A stretch of 64,000 bases of DNA. It comes from Dreissena polymorpha. Taxonomy: Eukaryota; Mollusca; Bivalvia; Myida; Dreissenidae. The stretch lies in the NCBI RefSeq assembly GCF_020536995.1, contig NC_068360.1, positions 19,126,589 to 19,190,588 on the forward strand. Direction: 5' to 3'. Positions 11,205-23,211 of this stretch are shown here, one piece after another. The notes under the pieces were generated by a model. That model was not told the origin of the DNA. It searched no databases and saw only the letters and a program-made list of their open reading frames with translations. Position 1 is the first letter of the stretch, and every line of letters starts with the position of its first letter. Both the position numbers and the translations under genes were made by a program.

Positions 11205-13146
11205 CGAGCGCGCTCGCCCGACGGCCTTGTTTAACATTCAATAAGTAGTTATAACTCAAGAAGAAATCTTTCTTCCACTTAGTTAGTCTGACAGGACACA
11301 ATATATACTGTTTAAAATTTATTAGACGTATACCATGAATTGAATACAAAAGTTTAAATATGCGTAGCTAAAATATTTAATAAAAAAATACATTTTAAAT
11401 TGTTCTTTAATTTTATGGTTTACGGTTAAGGTTTAATTCGTGTTGTTGTTGTTGGTCGCTTATCCATCCTTTTGTTATGTATATTGCGCATTTAAGTGTA
11501 CAAGTTTTAATTCATTCCCATACAGTATATAAGTCAATACGCAGTGCATAGCACATTGTCATTAGGACTTATATCCACTTAAATATACTGATATTTGAAG
11601 AATATAAGTCACAAAACAAATATCCATTACATGTAATTATAAGCAGAATGCCCGCGTGTACGTAAATGTAAATGATATTACAGCTAATAATATTTGTCCT
11701 AATATGGCAGATTCACGCTCAACATGCGGCTAGAATTGCTGCAAAACGAAATGATTCTTCAATATAATGTCAAATGTAGTAGAATGTTATTCATTCGTGT
11801 ACTGGCCATAATTCCTCCAACATTTTATAAGTTCATTTGGAAACTTTCCTAACGCAACACTTTTCAAACTTGAATATCTCAGTAATTAAATAATATTTTG
11901 ATTAAAAAAGTACGAGTGATTATTTTACTACATTATGTAAAAGCTCAAGATAAAATCATTCATTCTTGACGTTCAGACGATTTAGCACGTAGAGTATTAT
12001 GGTTGCATCTGTTTGCACGTGGAAAAGGTAATACGCAATATTATCCTAAATTTATCTCAATTTCATCATTTTAAGCGAGTTCTTACAACAGGAAAACATA
12101 CAATAAATTTACAAAATGTATGGCTCAAATGAATATTCAGAATTTTGGCATTTGTATGCTTCCAAGTTCCCATCCCACGTGATAAAGCATCCGATCGTCA
12201 CGGATGAATGATTATATCGTTAGCTTGCATCAAATGTAGTCAAATGATCACATCTACAATTTTGAATGCAAATATTTACTTATAAGAGAAAAATTAAAGT
12301 TTGACAAGTGTTGCGTTAGAAAAGTCGTCAATACACTTGCAGATAACCTGTAATTTTCCAAAATGTACGTTTGCGCTCTTAAATACTCATATTAGCCATA
12401 CAATTTTTAAACTAATTTTATGTTATGCTGATGTAAGATATATACATAGACATATATACAGTCAGCCTTTGTTAAGAATTATTATTTTTTAACTTAAGTT
12501 ATGTATTATTATCGATTAATGAATTTCCGGTAAAGGTCGTAATTGACGTACTTTTTGGTGGCTTTCTTCTGGTAAAGTAGTTCTATCTTTGATCGAATGG
12601 CATCGATTAATTCATTTTTGTACACGAAACTGATTCATGTCAATGACATCAAAAAGACATTTGTTGGAAACTATTCCTTTGTAATTGTGTCTTAATCTGA
12701 TGCGTATATTTCATAAATTATGACACTAAGTTACTCAACGTGTCTGTGTGTGTGGTATTCGTTTCACGCATCACGTTTTGGGACTCATGTTTTCATATTT
12801 TGTCAGCATATGTGCCTTTAATTGATATCGTTATATTCACGAGTCTGGTTTGTGATTAATTGTGTGGTAAGTGGGAGGTTCAGCTTGTCTTCAAACTGGT
12901 TTAAGCTCCCAGTGTTTATGATTTACCGCTACAAGGCGGCGATCTCAGTTTCAAACATTGTCTGTTTACATTTGGTGCTCTTTTATAAAAGTAGTGGATA
13001 GGAACATGAATTACTATCATCATAGAGCTCTAAAGTTCCGTTGTTTGCTATATTTTATAATACAACAACAAACAGCATTACCGAAATTGTTGCAATGTAT
13101 GGCATAACATGGTTAAAAAAACACAACCATGTTTTAGAGACAAACA
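11205..13146. repeat. Paralogous flank, unit 1, far part
   Basis: 11205-11395 and 12490-13130 match 17180-17370 and 17490-18195 (for example 'cgcccgacgg', 'tttccggtaaa', 'gtttaagctcccagtgttt', 'aaaagtagtggata'). The middle (about 11400-12485) is unit-1-specific and holds an inverted-repeat element. The right edge preserves the empty site used to date the large insertion at 18196. Confidence 0.75.
11843..12328. mobile_element. Inverted-repeat element (MITE-like)
   Basis: The left end 'tcctaacgcaacacttttc' and the right end, whose reverse complement is 'ttctaacgcaacacttgtc', form inverted termini of about 30 bases with a few mismatches. The stretch is absent at the equivalent place in unit 2. 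Target duplication not resolved, so the edges are approximate. No coding frame. Confidence 0.5.
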
Positions 13147-13250
13147 ATTAGATTGGAACATCTTTATTTTTCCATTATAAGGAGAAATTACCGATTTCCA
13201 CACACACACACAGTACCAGGGAATATAAGGGACCCAAACACGTTTAGTTA

Positions 13251-13256
13251 TTTATT
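13251..13256 (-). terminator. Candidate polyadenylation signal, second C1q copy
   Basis: AATAAA on the minus strand, about 425 bases past the stop codon. The same hexamer in the same context occurs at 28165-28170 behind the third copy. The function is inferred from this conservation. Confidence 0.35.
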
Positions 13257-13679
13257 GTTCAAAGAAAATTATAATATTTAAACAATTTCAATACTTTTTA
13301 ATAAAAAAGCCCTATATCATTACCACAGGTTCTAACGAACAAACGTATACCAATTACCATAGCAAATGCCACAATATAGTATTTGTTACTTCGATAATGC
13401 TATAACAGTTAACTATCTGCGAATTATTATTTGGATAGAGAGGCGTTTTTAATTTCACAATTTTACCGAACCGTAAAGCATCTAAGAAGGTTTTAAAAAA
13501 TGGTTAAAATTCGACTGGTATTATAATTGCTTTTGACTAAAAAGTAATAATATAATACTGCATTTTGAATTTCTTCACAAAGGAAAGCAAATAACTATGC
13601 TCGCCCTTCGAATTGCCATAGTAAATGCGTTAAATGATTCATAAATGGTACAATACACCACAGTTCTCGATTATCGGCT

Positions 13680-14117
13680 TCATATTACTAAGTTATTAAT
13701 TAACATTCCAGCAAAGCTGTTCGAATTTGGGTCAGACTGGTAGACCTCACTTGTGGAATAAGTACTCCTCACCCAGACCTTTTCTCCCATGGAAACCTTA
13801 GCGAAGGCCTGCATGCTGAAACATCTTGCACCACCAATACCATTATCTACTGATCTCTGTAACGGGGTGCCTTCCTTAACAATGTCGAACCGAGCCCATT
13901 TATCTGTCTCTGTACAGTATTGCATCGTGAACATGTACACGCCAGAAACGGACGCCACGAAGTGTCCAGTATTTGAATTATAACATCCACCTTCGTTTAC
14001 TAGGGTGGTCTGGAACACGAGGGCCTGGCAAGATGTATATGTATTCGTAATAGGAAGACGAGCGTGGAACATAACCACGGGTATGGCACTTTGTTCTGAA
14101 ATTCAAAACACTTATAT

Positions 14118-14194
<77 letters not shown>

Positions 14195-14837
14195 ATATAA
14201 TTTTATTGACGTAATCGTGCGATGTTTGAAAGACGACAAACATTCACATAAAAAGTACACTATTTAATTAAAAAAGCCTACGGACAAAAACATTATAATA
14301 ATATATTTATTGGAAATGTATTATCGTTATACTATAAACGCCGTTACCTTTCGTAACGTCTGATGCCTTTGAAGTCCGTCCAACAAGCGAAAGGATGATG
14401 GAATTCAAGTGATTCTCAACTGCAGAAATATTTCGAACTACAGAACCAATCAAGGCAACGACTGTATCTTCAAGATTCTGCTTCTTAATAACTATTTCCT
14501 GAATAGTCTGTGACACAAGTAATTGGACAGATTCAGAGATATTATGAATGACGGAGTCAATTTTATAATCAAGTTCGTGCTTCTTTGTTTCAAGCGCATG
14601 CATTACGTCGTTGAGAGTCACATGTTTTTCATCGTTTCTTTTCAAAGTGTCTGAAACTTTTGCGTGTGTCTCCGTTATTTTATCCAATGTATCTTTCAGA
14701 GTTAACTCGTTTCGGAGAACCCTTTACAGTAGCTTCTCTTCATAGTCATACTTCGAGCATACAGGACAAGACGGCTCCAGAGCAAATGATGTTCCGAGCA
14801 TGAGTACAAATACCCAAGAGCCCACACAATTCAGCAT
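13680..14837 (-). pseudogene. C1q-domain gene copy with a nonsense codon
   Basis: Exon 1 is 14837-14348 and exon 2 is 14095-13680; splice sites and phase 1 are as in the intact copy. The start codon and signal peptide are present, followed by EPSCPVCSKYDYEEKLL, but codon 38 (14726-14724) is TAA where the paralogues have GAA. The remaining 125 codons of exon 1 and the whole C1q exon stay open and well conserved: F, five residues, N, four, Y, six, F, five, GVYMF all present. The inactivation therefore looks recent, polymorphic, or possibly a base error. Exon 1 is 11 codons longer than in the other copies, within the coiled coil. Translation from the downstream Met at 14687 would lack a signal peptide. 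The 252-bp intron carries a TA microsatellite. Confidence 0.85.
14122..14190. repeat. (TA)n microsatellite in C1q intron
   Basis: About 34 TA units inside the intron of the second C1q copy, absent from the introns of the other copies. The Ile/Tyr repeat open frames here are artefacts. Confidence 0.95.
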
Positions 14838-14917
14838 TGTTGTATATTTATTGAAATCCGTTGCCTTCGTAACGACGTCAACGAGATGCGGGGATCAAAT
14901 GTTCTTCTTCTTGACCC

Positions 14918-14927
14918 GTTTAAATAG
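14918..14927 (-). promoter_or_regulatory. TATA-like element of second C1q copy
   Basis: CTATTTAAAC, 81-90 bases before the ATG, identical to the element upstream of the first copy. The promoter is thus preserved although the reading frame is broken. Confidence 0.45.
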
Positions 14928-17729
14928 GAACGCTTGTTATCGGTGAAGAAAGCAGATCTGGCATCACGGAAATGTATGCTCTCTTTTCTTCATTGTAATT
15001 ATAAAGAGAAATACCACAATGCCTCAAAACAAGTCTCTATACATTAGACTAGTAATTGCACTTTAAATTAATGACCTCTATCTCTGCATGAAAAAAACTA
15101 TCCGAAACAGATGTCTACCGGTCGACATCAGAGCTCCAACAGAAACATTCTTAAGCGGAATTCCCTAATTATGCTCACAAAAAAGAACGAGGTAAAACGC
15201 TTAATAATCAAAGCGTACTGTCGGCAATCCTGTAATAAATTATTAGTTTCTTAAAAGTATCAACATCAAATTGTTTTTTAAAATTTAAATATCTGGCTTG
15301 TTTTATGATGGTGCATTGATTTTTCCCAACAACAAACTAATTCAGTATTTCATGAGTAAAGTCAGTTTTATGAGCAATTTGCAAACAACAAACAAGATGG
15401 GCTTTTTAAAAGTAAAAGTGTCCTTCAAACAGTACACTTATTCATTTGTGTTCAATACCATGAGCGTTTTTATATCGTATTCTGCAATTTCGATTCACTT
15501 TTTTGCAGTCTTACTCCACGAAACCATGTTTGTATAAAATCCGTTTTGCAGTTTGAAAAACATTACACAATGAACACAATGAACTCAGATTAAAATATAT
15601 TGTGTGTGTGGAATAGCGGCGTACATTACTTAGAAATCTACGGCACAAACCATAACTCAAATACCTTAATGGACTATTACACATTTTCGAAATTTTGAAT
15701 ACGTGTATAACACTTGGAACTCAAAACTTATTATAATAACAACAAAACACGTTTTTTTTAATACTGCATTTTCCATGATTCTTACAAGATAACTAAGAAA
15801 CTGTTTGTGTTTCGGAATAAATCTTTCTTAAGCTTCATCTTTCCAAACAGAAAAACACACTCAATGAAATCGATAATCTAATGATTATTTAATAATAATC
15901 AATAATCATATGATTACTTTATGAAGTTTATTGAGTAAGTAAACTTGTATATCCTGCCTTACGAAAAATAATCTACCAAGAGACCTGCAACTAATTAGAT
16001 GCATTTTATATAAGCGTCACAATAAGGGTGTTTTTGTATCCCCCGCCAAAGGAGGAGGGGTGTTGTGTTGTCCTTTGAACATGAAACTTAATGCGTGTAT
16101 TGATACCAATGAGAAGTTGTATGCATAACCCTACACGTTCTTAAATTAGAGTAATTCACCTTTGTTGCTTTTGTATTATGCTACTTTAATACGGTTTTGG
16201 GTTTTATAATTTCAATCGTGACTCGATAATGTTCATTAATTACGATATATTGAATGTTATCAAAGCCAAACGCATTTATGTTAAGACGCCTTCATAAGCT
16301 AAATAAACCATGCTATTTGATATTCGTCATTTCATGTGCACAACTATAACTGTGTTGAAGTGACACACAAGGCTGTTAATGTATAAGTATTGAGTGACGT
16401 AAATAATGCACTCGGTATTTTTCCTTCAATTTTAAGATAGATGGATTACCTTTGATGTTAATTTATCGCGTTATAAGTTGGCGCGAAGCGCAGATGTCGT
16501 TTTAAAATAACATCAAATGGACATCGTGTGTGTATACATTTTTAGCACCATTTTTGAGATAGAAAATTCATTTAACTTGGTGTTTTTAATATAACAAAAG
16601 ATGTTGGGAGTGGAGTATGTTGAAAGCCTATTTTATTATTTTATGTATATTGTAGTAAATGTACAAGGTCAACGTAAGTAAATTAAAGACGGTGGATATT
16701 GATCTTAAATGCAAATTCTCCAAGGTACCACTATCTTGAAAACGCCCACTCGTGGATTGTGGTTTCAGAATATGGACATTCGTTGATGCTTTTTTAATAC
16801 ATTTAATCTTTACGTGTTTCTTACTATGCACGTGCATGATTATGAAAGACTCTAACGATTCCAGAAAAATATCGTTTTTAAGTATGAATTTATATTATTT
16901 TTGTAAAGTACCACCCGCAGTCACAATTAAGTCATATTGCGACAATCAGAAAATGCACAATGCAACCAATATATATGTGAGATATTGCAAAATGTTGCAA
17001 AATATGTCTGCAGAAAAAATAATTCCCCAAAATGCCACTCGCCCTGTAGGTCTAGTGATTGCAAATCCTTTCTCACCCGTAGGAAATCTTAACCCATCAT
17101 TCCGAAAACATGTTATGGTAAGGAAGTCAAAATTACATTCTCTTTGTTTGCTATCAAGTACGTCAATGTCAATGAATCGAGCTCGCCCGACGGGCTTGTT
17201 TTATATGACATTATTAGTTATTATTATTGAAGAAGAAATCTTTCGTGTCATCAACTAAGTTAGTATAACAGGAAAACAATTTTAATATTTAAAAGATATT
17301 AGACGTATATCATGAATTGAAAACAAAAGTTGAAATATGAGTTGCTAAATAATTGAATTGTAAACACATGTTTAATTGTGTGGGTTTTTTTACTCGCTGA
17401 TTGGAATATGTTTTATAATAATCTGACAAGAAGAAACCTTTAGTGTTATCCACTTAGTTATTCTAACCGGAAAGATGAAAACTGTTTGAGTGTTATTATC
17501 GATAAATGCATTTCCGGTAAAATTTCGTAATTGACGTAGATTGTGGCGTTCTTCTGGTATACTAGTTCTATCTTTAATCAAACGGCATCAATTAATTCAA
17601 TTTTTGTACACGAAACTTGGTCATGTCGACGACATCAAGAACACAGTTCTTGGTTTTCTATTCATTTTGTAATTTTGTCTTTTTCTGATGCGTATATTTC
17701 GAATTTCGATAATTAGTACACACGGTACC

Positions 17730-17842
<113 letters not shown>

Positions 17843-18441
17843 CACAACATGTATTCGTCCCACGCATCACGTTTTAGGGAGTCATGTTTTTATATTGTGT
17901 CAGCATATATACATTTAATTGATATCGTTATTGACGGGAGTGATTACTTTCGGGGTAAGTGTGAGGTTCAGCTAGTCTTCAAACCGGTTTAAGCTCCCAG
18001 TGTTTGTGATTTACTATTACAATGCGATGATCTCAGTTTCAAACATTGTCTGTTTATATCTGGTGCTCTTTTATAAAAGTAGTGGATACAACCATTAATA
18101 TCTCTCATCATAGAGATTCGGGAGTTTCGTTGTTTGCTATATTATATAATACAATAATAAACCGTATAACCGAAAATGATGCAATGTATGGCATACAGTG
18201 GGGTTAGGGATTTTGTTATGCAAATGAGGGGTTGCTTAGGGATGAATATTTTTGGGGATTAATCTCTAAAAAGCCGTTTTTTTAGGGATTAATCCCTATT
18301 AATCCCTTCTAGGATTTTTAGGGATTTTTGGGGTTGAAAACGGATTCTTTTGGTTTGTAAGTGATGCTAGCACTCTGCGCATGCGTACGGGTTAAAAGGC
18401 GGAGTTAAGAATGTGAACTTTTGTTGGGACTGCGCATGCGT

Positions 18442-18514
18442 AGTGCTGAAAAGGTGGAGTTATTATCGCGAGCTGAGTTACAGCTCGCGATAATAACTCC
18501 ACCTTTTCAGCACT
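18442..18514. repeat. Perfect 34-bp stem hairpin in the left terminus
   Basis: 18442-18475 is exactly reverse-complementary to 18481-18514, with the loop AGTTA. The flanking CTGCGCATGC / GCATGCGCAG pair extends the fold with a small offset. It lies just inside the left inverted end of the large element. Confidence 0.9.
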
Positions 18515-19039
18515 TTTCAGCATGCGCAGTGCTTTAATGTATTGAAGAAAAGAAGATGGAAAACCTCAATTCGGACCAATAGAAAGTATCTGGAATTGGC
18601 GCAATGAAAACGGGATCAATATAACGTGACATCAATCGAGCAGCCGCTATTCTGACCATGTTATCTGGCGTTATCATTCGCTACTGCAGCGGGTCTGCCC
18701 GCTTGATTCCAATGCACAGCATTTCATTACTTCGCACAATAGAACTGAAAACATTTTAAACATGAAAAATCTTCGATATTAATAGCAGCGTTGATACATT
18801 AAACGTGATTTTAAAATAAAACATATTAGATTTGAAAACATGAGTCTCTGAACCAATATTAAGCAATGAAACGTAAGAATGGTATTTTAGGTCGAGTTTG
18901 CTTTTTAACAAGTACACCTTTCAATTGTCTTAATTTAATTATTTTTTTCTGTAAATAATACATCAAGAATAAGTATAAAAGTGATCTCAAAATCTACATT
19001 CTATAACTTTAACTTTAATATTTTCGCGGGTATTAAATA

Positions 19040-19480
19040 ACAATACTTTGAGAGATTATCGGCCGAGCTTTACTATTTAAAAGCATATGAATACGTCTTA
19101 TGTATATATCATTTTTAATGTTATATAAAATGTCCATGGCTAAGTTTTTTTTTAACGTGAATCGTCTCGGAGATATTCATTACCGATGAATGTTTTTCTT
19201 ATTGAAAAGTACATATCCGCCTTTGCCTAAAACTTCACTATTTCTAAATTAATTAATAACAATGCATTGAGATATTATCGGCAAAGTTAGACTATTTAAA
19301 AGCATATAAATACGACTTATTTACATATCATTTTAAAGGTAATATACAATCAACAAAAATAAGATTTTTTTTAACGTGAACAGTCTCGGAGATATTCATT
19401 ACCGATGCATGTTTTGTTTTTCTTATTGAAAAGTACATATCCTTCTTTGCCTAAAACTTAACTATTTCTAAATTAACATT
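19040..19480. repeat. Tandem duplication of about 225 bp inside the large element
   Basis: 19048-19250 and 19272-19480 share 'tatttaaaagcatat', 'tctcggagatattcattac' and 'gaaaagtacatatcc'. Its right half and the following 19555-19765 recur at 24520-24860, so the element interior was built partly by duplication. Confidence 0.7.
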
Positions 19481-19554
19481 TCATGTTGAAATATTTAGAG
19501 GTAATACAAAAAACTATGGCCGAAAAAAACTAATTTATATTAAACTGTTCTGGT

Positions 19555-19770
19555 GATGCTCTCTATATTTCCTAAACATATATATTTCTTTATTAATTTT
19601 TAAAAATCAAGTGTTAATTTTAGAAAAAAGTATAAAGCAGAAAACACATAAATTTATTTTAGTTTCGTTTATTACGTGAAAATAATATTAGCAAGACAAT
19701 AAACATTTTAAATACACTACACTCCAATGGAGACCATGTCACCAATTTTGATTAAGTGTGTTTATGTCTG
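19555..19770. repeat. Internal direct repeat, copy 1 (uninterrupted)
   Basis: Resembles 24650-24860 plus 26352-26410 ('agacaataaacattt', 'ctctatatt-cctaaac'). It runs continuously through 'gattaagtgtgttta', whereas copy 2 is split there by the TTAA element. It therefore serves as the empty site for that insertion. Confidence 0.65.
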
Positions 19771-20878
19771 TGTCTACGCATGTGTTGATAAGATTATCAC
19801 GATAAGATAATTGAAATCTCGTCGCCGGGCGTGAACACCCAATAAAACTAATCTTTGTTTATTTATAACACTTTGATCATCATCACACCTTTTTAGTGTA
19901 AATAAACTGTTAAACATTTTTACGTGCGACAATTTACTCCTAATTATGAGTAAATTTACTATTCTCTTTTCTCGAAATACTATTAAATTCTCCTCATCTT
20001 TATCAATCATATCATCATCATCCTATCAACATCATTATCATTATCGTACAAATAATAACCCAAATACAAAATAGACGTGATTGCTTGTATTTGACAGGAC
20101 TTCGACATTTACATGCAAACAAAAATAATCTTCCGGCGCCCGTATGTGTTCCATGTTCAACGTAGATCGACCTCAATGGCACCGCTCAGTTGATTAATCT
20201 CGAGACCACTGTAGACGGGGTAACATCCTTGTTCAGATGTCTAAAGAACTGAAACGATACTATTTAAATGATGTAGGGCATATCATTATTAGTGCTTAAC
20301 ATGCACAGGTGTGGCGTGTGAAAAATACAAATATATTAATAACAATTCGACGAAAAGTATATACCTAAAATGTTACGATTTTAATAAAATGATCCCCGCC
20401 GATACCCAAAGTGCACACAGGACGCCCCCAACGCCCAGCAATCACGTTAAGTTGCTTAAATATTATAAATGTACAATTGTGAAACATTAATAAGTTTAAA
20501 GAAGCTGCTATTATCTGCAAGATTCATCCTTCTACACCAATCAAGAGAAGTGTACATGACTTCACGTACACCCCATACAATAATCGGGAAAAAAATAACG
20601 ATTCAGGTAAAATCGCGAGCGGGATACGAAACTGCATATCACGATTTTTTTAACAGCTATACTTACCGACGTCAACATCTAACCAGTCACACCAAAACGA
20701 AAAAAATAAATTATCTTAAAAAAAGAATATCTTTTAAAATTAAACGTGTATTTTATAAGAAAACAACAAAATATAACACTGACATTTAAAGATACCAAGA
20801 TTCCATTTAATATGCTGGAGGTACTCTCCAGGAAGTGTGAGTCTCAAACATTTAACACATACCTTAAAAATCAACATT
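19771..20878. other. Interior of the large element, nothing recognised
   Basis: Open frames at 20469-20789 and 20746-20982 are Lys/Tyr-rich, AT-driven and show no motif. 20770-20878 is not shared with the other copies of the repeat that follows. Confidence 0.4.
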
Positions 20879-21390
20879 ATAAAGGGGCATTTTTACGTTT
20901 TGGCAAATTGACAAAATTGAAAAAAGTTGTTTTAGATGTGCAATTTTTCGTTTTGGTTATGATATTTGTGAGGAAACAGTAAAACTGAACATTTACCATG
21001 CTCTAATTAGAATATAATCATTATTTGCATCTTTTGACAATTGAAAACCCTGAAAGTTATAAAGCGGTGCAACGCGAAACGATTGAATAATTTGGAGAGT
21101 TCTGTTGTTGTCGTTTAATTTTTTGAAACTACAAAGATTGATTAAAGTAAAAAATACGTCCGTCATACGTACTTGGCAGGATGGTCGATCGGTCTAATTT
21201 GTTTTTACTTCAGGAATACAGGGGTCACTGGTTCGAGTCCTACTGAGGTTTACTTTTTTTCTTGTTTTTAATTTTATTCTTGATTTTTTTTTACTGGAGC
21301 TTCTTAGATCCAATGTTTACATTAATCAATATAAAGCATTTAATGGCAAACTTCAACATATGCCAAAATCTGTGAAAAGGCCCCTTTAAA
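20879..21390. mobile_element. tRNA-core inverted-repeat element, copy A
   Basis: The ends 'taaaggggcatttttacg' and 'gtgaaaaggcccctttaaa' form inverted termini. The middle (21173-21251, plus strand) resembles a tRNA, with a box-A-like GGTCGATCGGTCTAA and a box-B GGTTCGAGTCC. The same build recurs at 38675-39185 and 60353-60869 (opposite orientation), and a partial copy at 55674-55897. It is nested in the large element. It is neither a plain SINE (no A-tail, inverted ends) nor a plain MITE (pol III-like core). Confidence 0.75.
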
Positions 21391-21842
21391 ACACAATATG
21401 AAGTAATAGATTACAGTAATACAAATAATCAAGAAAACTAAAGTGCTTCCGACTTAAATGAAAATACCCATTGACTTTGTCAGTAAAGGAATTGGTTCGT
21501 GTTTAGATCCCATCTCACATTGACTAAAAACCGAACTGAATAAACTTAATATCGACTTTATAACTGCAAAATTATAAACGTAAACGTAATGTAACCGAGT
21601 ATTTAGACACAAATATGTTCATTACTTCGGGCGGGCGGGGTTAACATCCTTTCGTTTTCCTGTTCCATTTCTTATGCCTGTCAAATACACGCTTGAATGG
21701 CGAAAAACTCGTGCGCTTTAACGCCAAATCTTAAACACTAAACCCGTGCATTACTCGCGCCACGGAGCGTATATTGAATATATATATCATCTAGTGTCCG
21801 TGCTCGCGCTAAACAATTATTATAGTATCTCTTCTTAATAAC
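21391..21842. other. Interior of the large element, nothing recognised
   Basis: No gene or repeat identified. The right edge (21834-21842, CTTAATAAC) is the left target duplication of the next element. Confidence 0.4.
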
Positions 21843-22193
21843 GCTAAATGGGTCAAGTTCCCCCCGGGTACTATTTCCCCGTACCCCGGGTACTTTAAGT
21901 ATACTTCACCGTATCCCAATACTCAAATAATACTTTTGAGTACCCCGATATACTTCAACGTACCCGAGTCGGCCGCGCGCCAGAAATTGATGTCGTATCC
22001 ATTGTTATTTTTTCCCTTTTTTTTAAACAATTTTCTTCTGATATTTTCGCCTGTTCCATCAAATTCCTGACATATTTGTTCCGGATGGTCCATTTTTATT
22101 TTAATAACATCGTTTGTTACCTGAACATATGTAAAATATATTAAAAACATGATTTGATTACTTTTTCAATTTTGGTACGAACCACTCTATGGC

Positions 22194-22296
<103 letters not shown>

Positions 22297-23169
22297 CGAT
22301 GATACCGTTTATGGCTAAAGAATACGTCTGATGCATTGTTTATGTTTAAAACAATGTCTCGAATTACGGGCACCTGCTACATCGATCGACAATTGTCCAG
22401 TCCGTATTCAAGTTTATTACTATTCTAGTGTATTTCATCTAAGTAATGTTTTAAAATAAAAATTAATGTCAAAATCTACCCGAATGAAATCTCCTCACTT
22501 TATATTAATCTTTATTATATGCCTGTTTAATGCTTTTAACAAAATACAGGTTGTATCAATCGTTGAAATAAAAAATCCCGTATTACGCTACTCGCTGTTT
22601 CCAATTCCGTATTACAATACTTGCCGGACTACTTCGACCCATTTAATGACGTCACATTACACGCACCGAAAATAGAAATATTTCATATTACGAATTATAT
22701 TACGTAGTACATCGTGTGACGTCATTTCTTTGACAAAACACACTAGTTTTATCTAAACTCTGTAAGGACATGTCGGACGTGGTGTTTTTTAACAGTAAAC
22801 TATGTGTTAAAAACGTATTTTTATAATGTGTTTATCATGCATAAATGTATATTTCGATAGGAATACAATAAAACAGTGTTGTTTAAACTAAGTTTCGATA
22901 AAGACATGGAAGATAGAAGTGGAAGTGCATATCGTTTAAACGTTTTTGTTATGAACATCGGATTAAAGATGCCAACTTAATTGTTATAAAAATTGGATTA
23001 ACGATGGCATAAAGGTAAGCGTGTCGGAAACCTGTGTTTTCCCGGTTCGAATGTTTACACGTTAATTTACATAAACTATTAGGAAAGATGGGGTATCTGT
23101 TAGTACACCGGGGTACCCAAAAGTATCAGTTGAAAATCTGTGTACGATGAAGTATACTTCAAAATACCC

Positions 23170-23186
23170 GGGGGGGGGGGGGGGGG
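23170..23186. repeat. Poly-G run in the terminus of the nested element
   Basis: Seventeen G residues where the opposite terminus has only six C residues followed by GGG (21860-21868). The run has expanded within the inverted repeat. Confidence 0.9.
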
Positions 23187-23211
23187 AATTGACCCATTCA
23201 GCCTTAATAAC

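Noticed and set aside
14000-14260. Open frames through an Ile/Tyr repeat in the second C1q intron
   Set aside because: TA microsatellite artefact overlapping the true splice acceptor.
16752-17258. 168-codon plus-strand frame as a gene
   Set aside because: Lies in a duplicated non-coding flank; the paralogous block at 3380-3830 does not keep the frame.
20469-20982. Two overlapping open frames inside the large element as its transposase
   Set aside because: Lys/Tyr/Asn-rich AT-driven frames with no DDE spacing, zinc-finger or helix-turn-helix motif visible.
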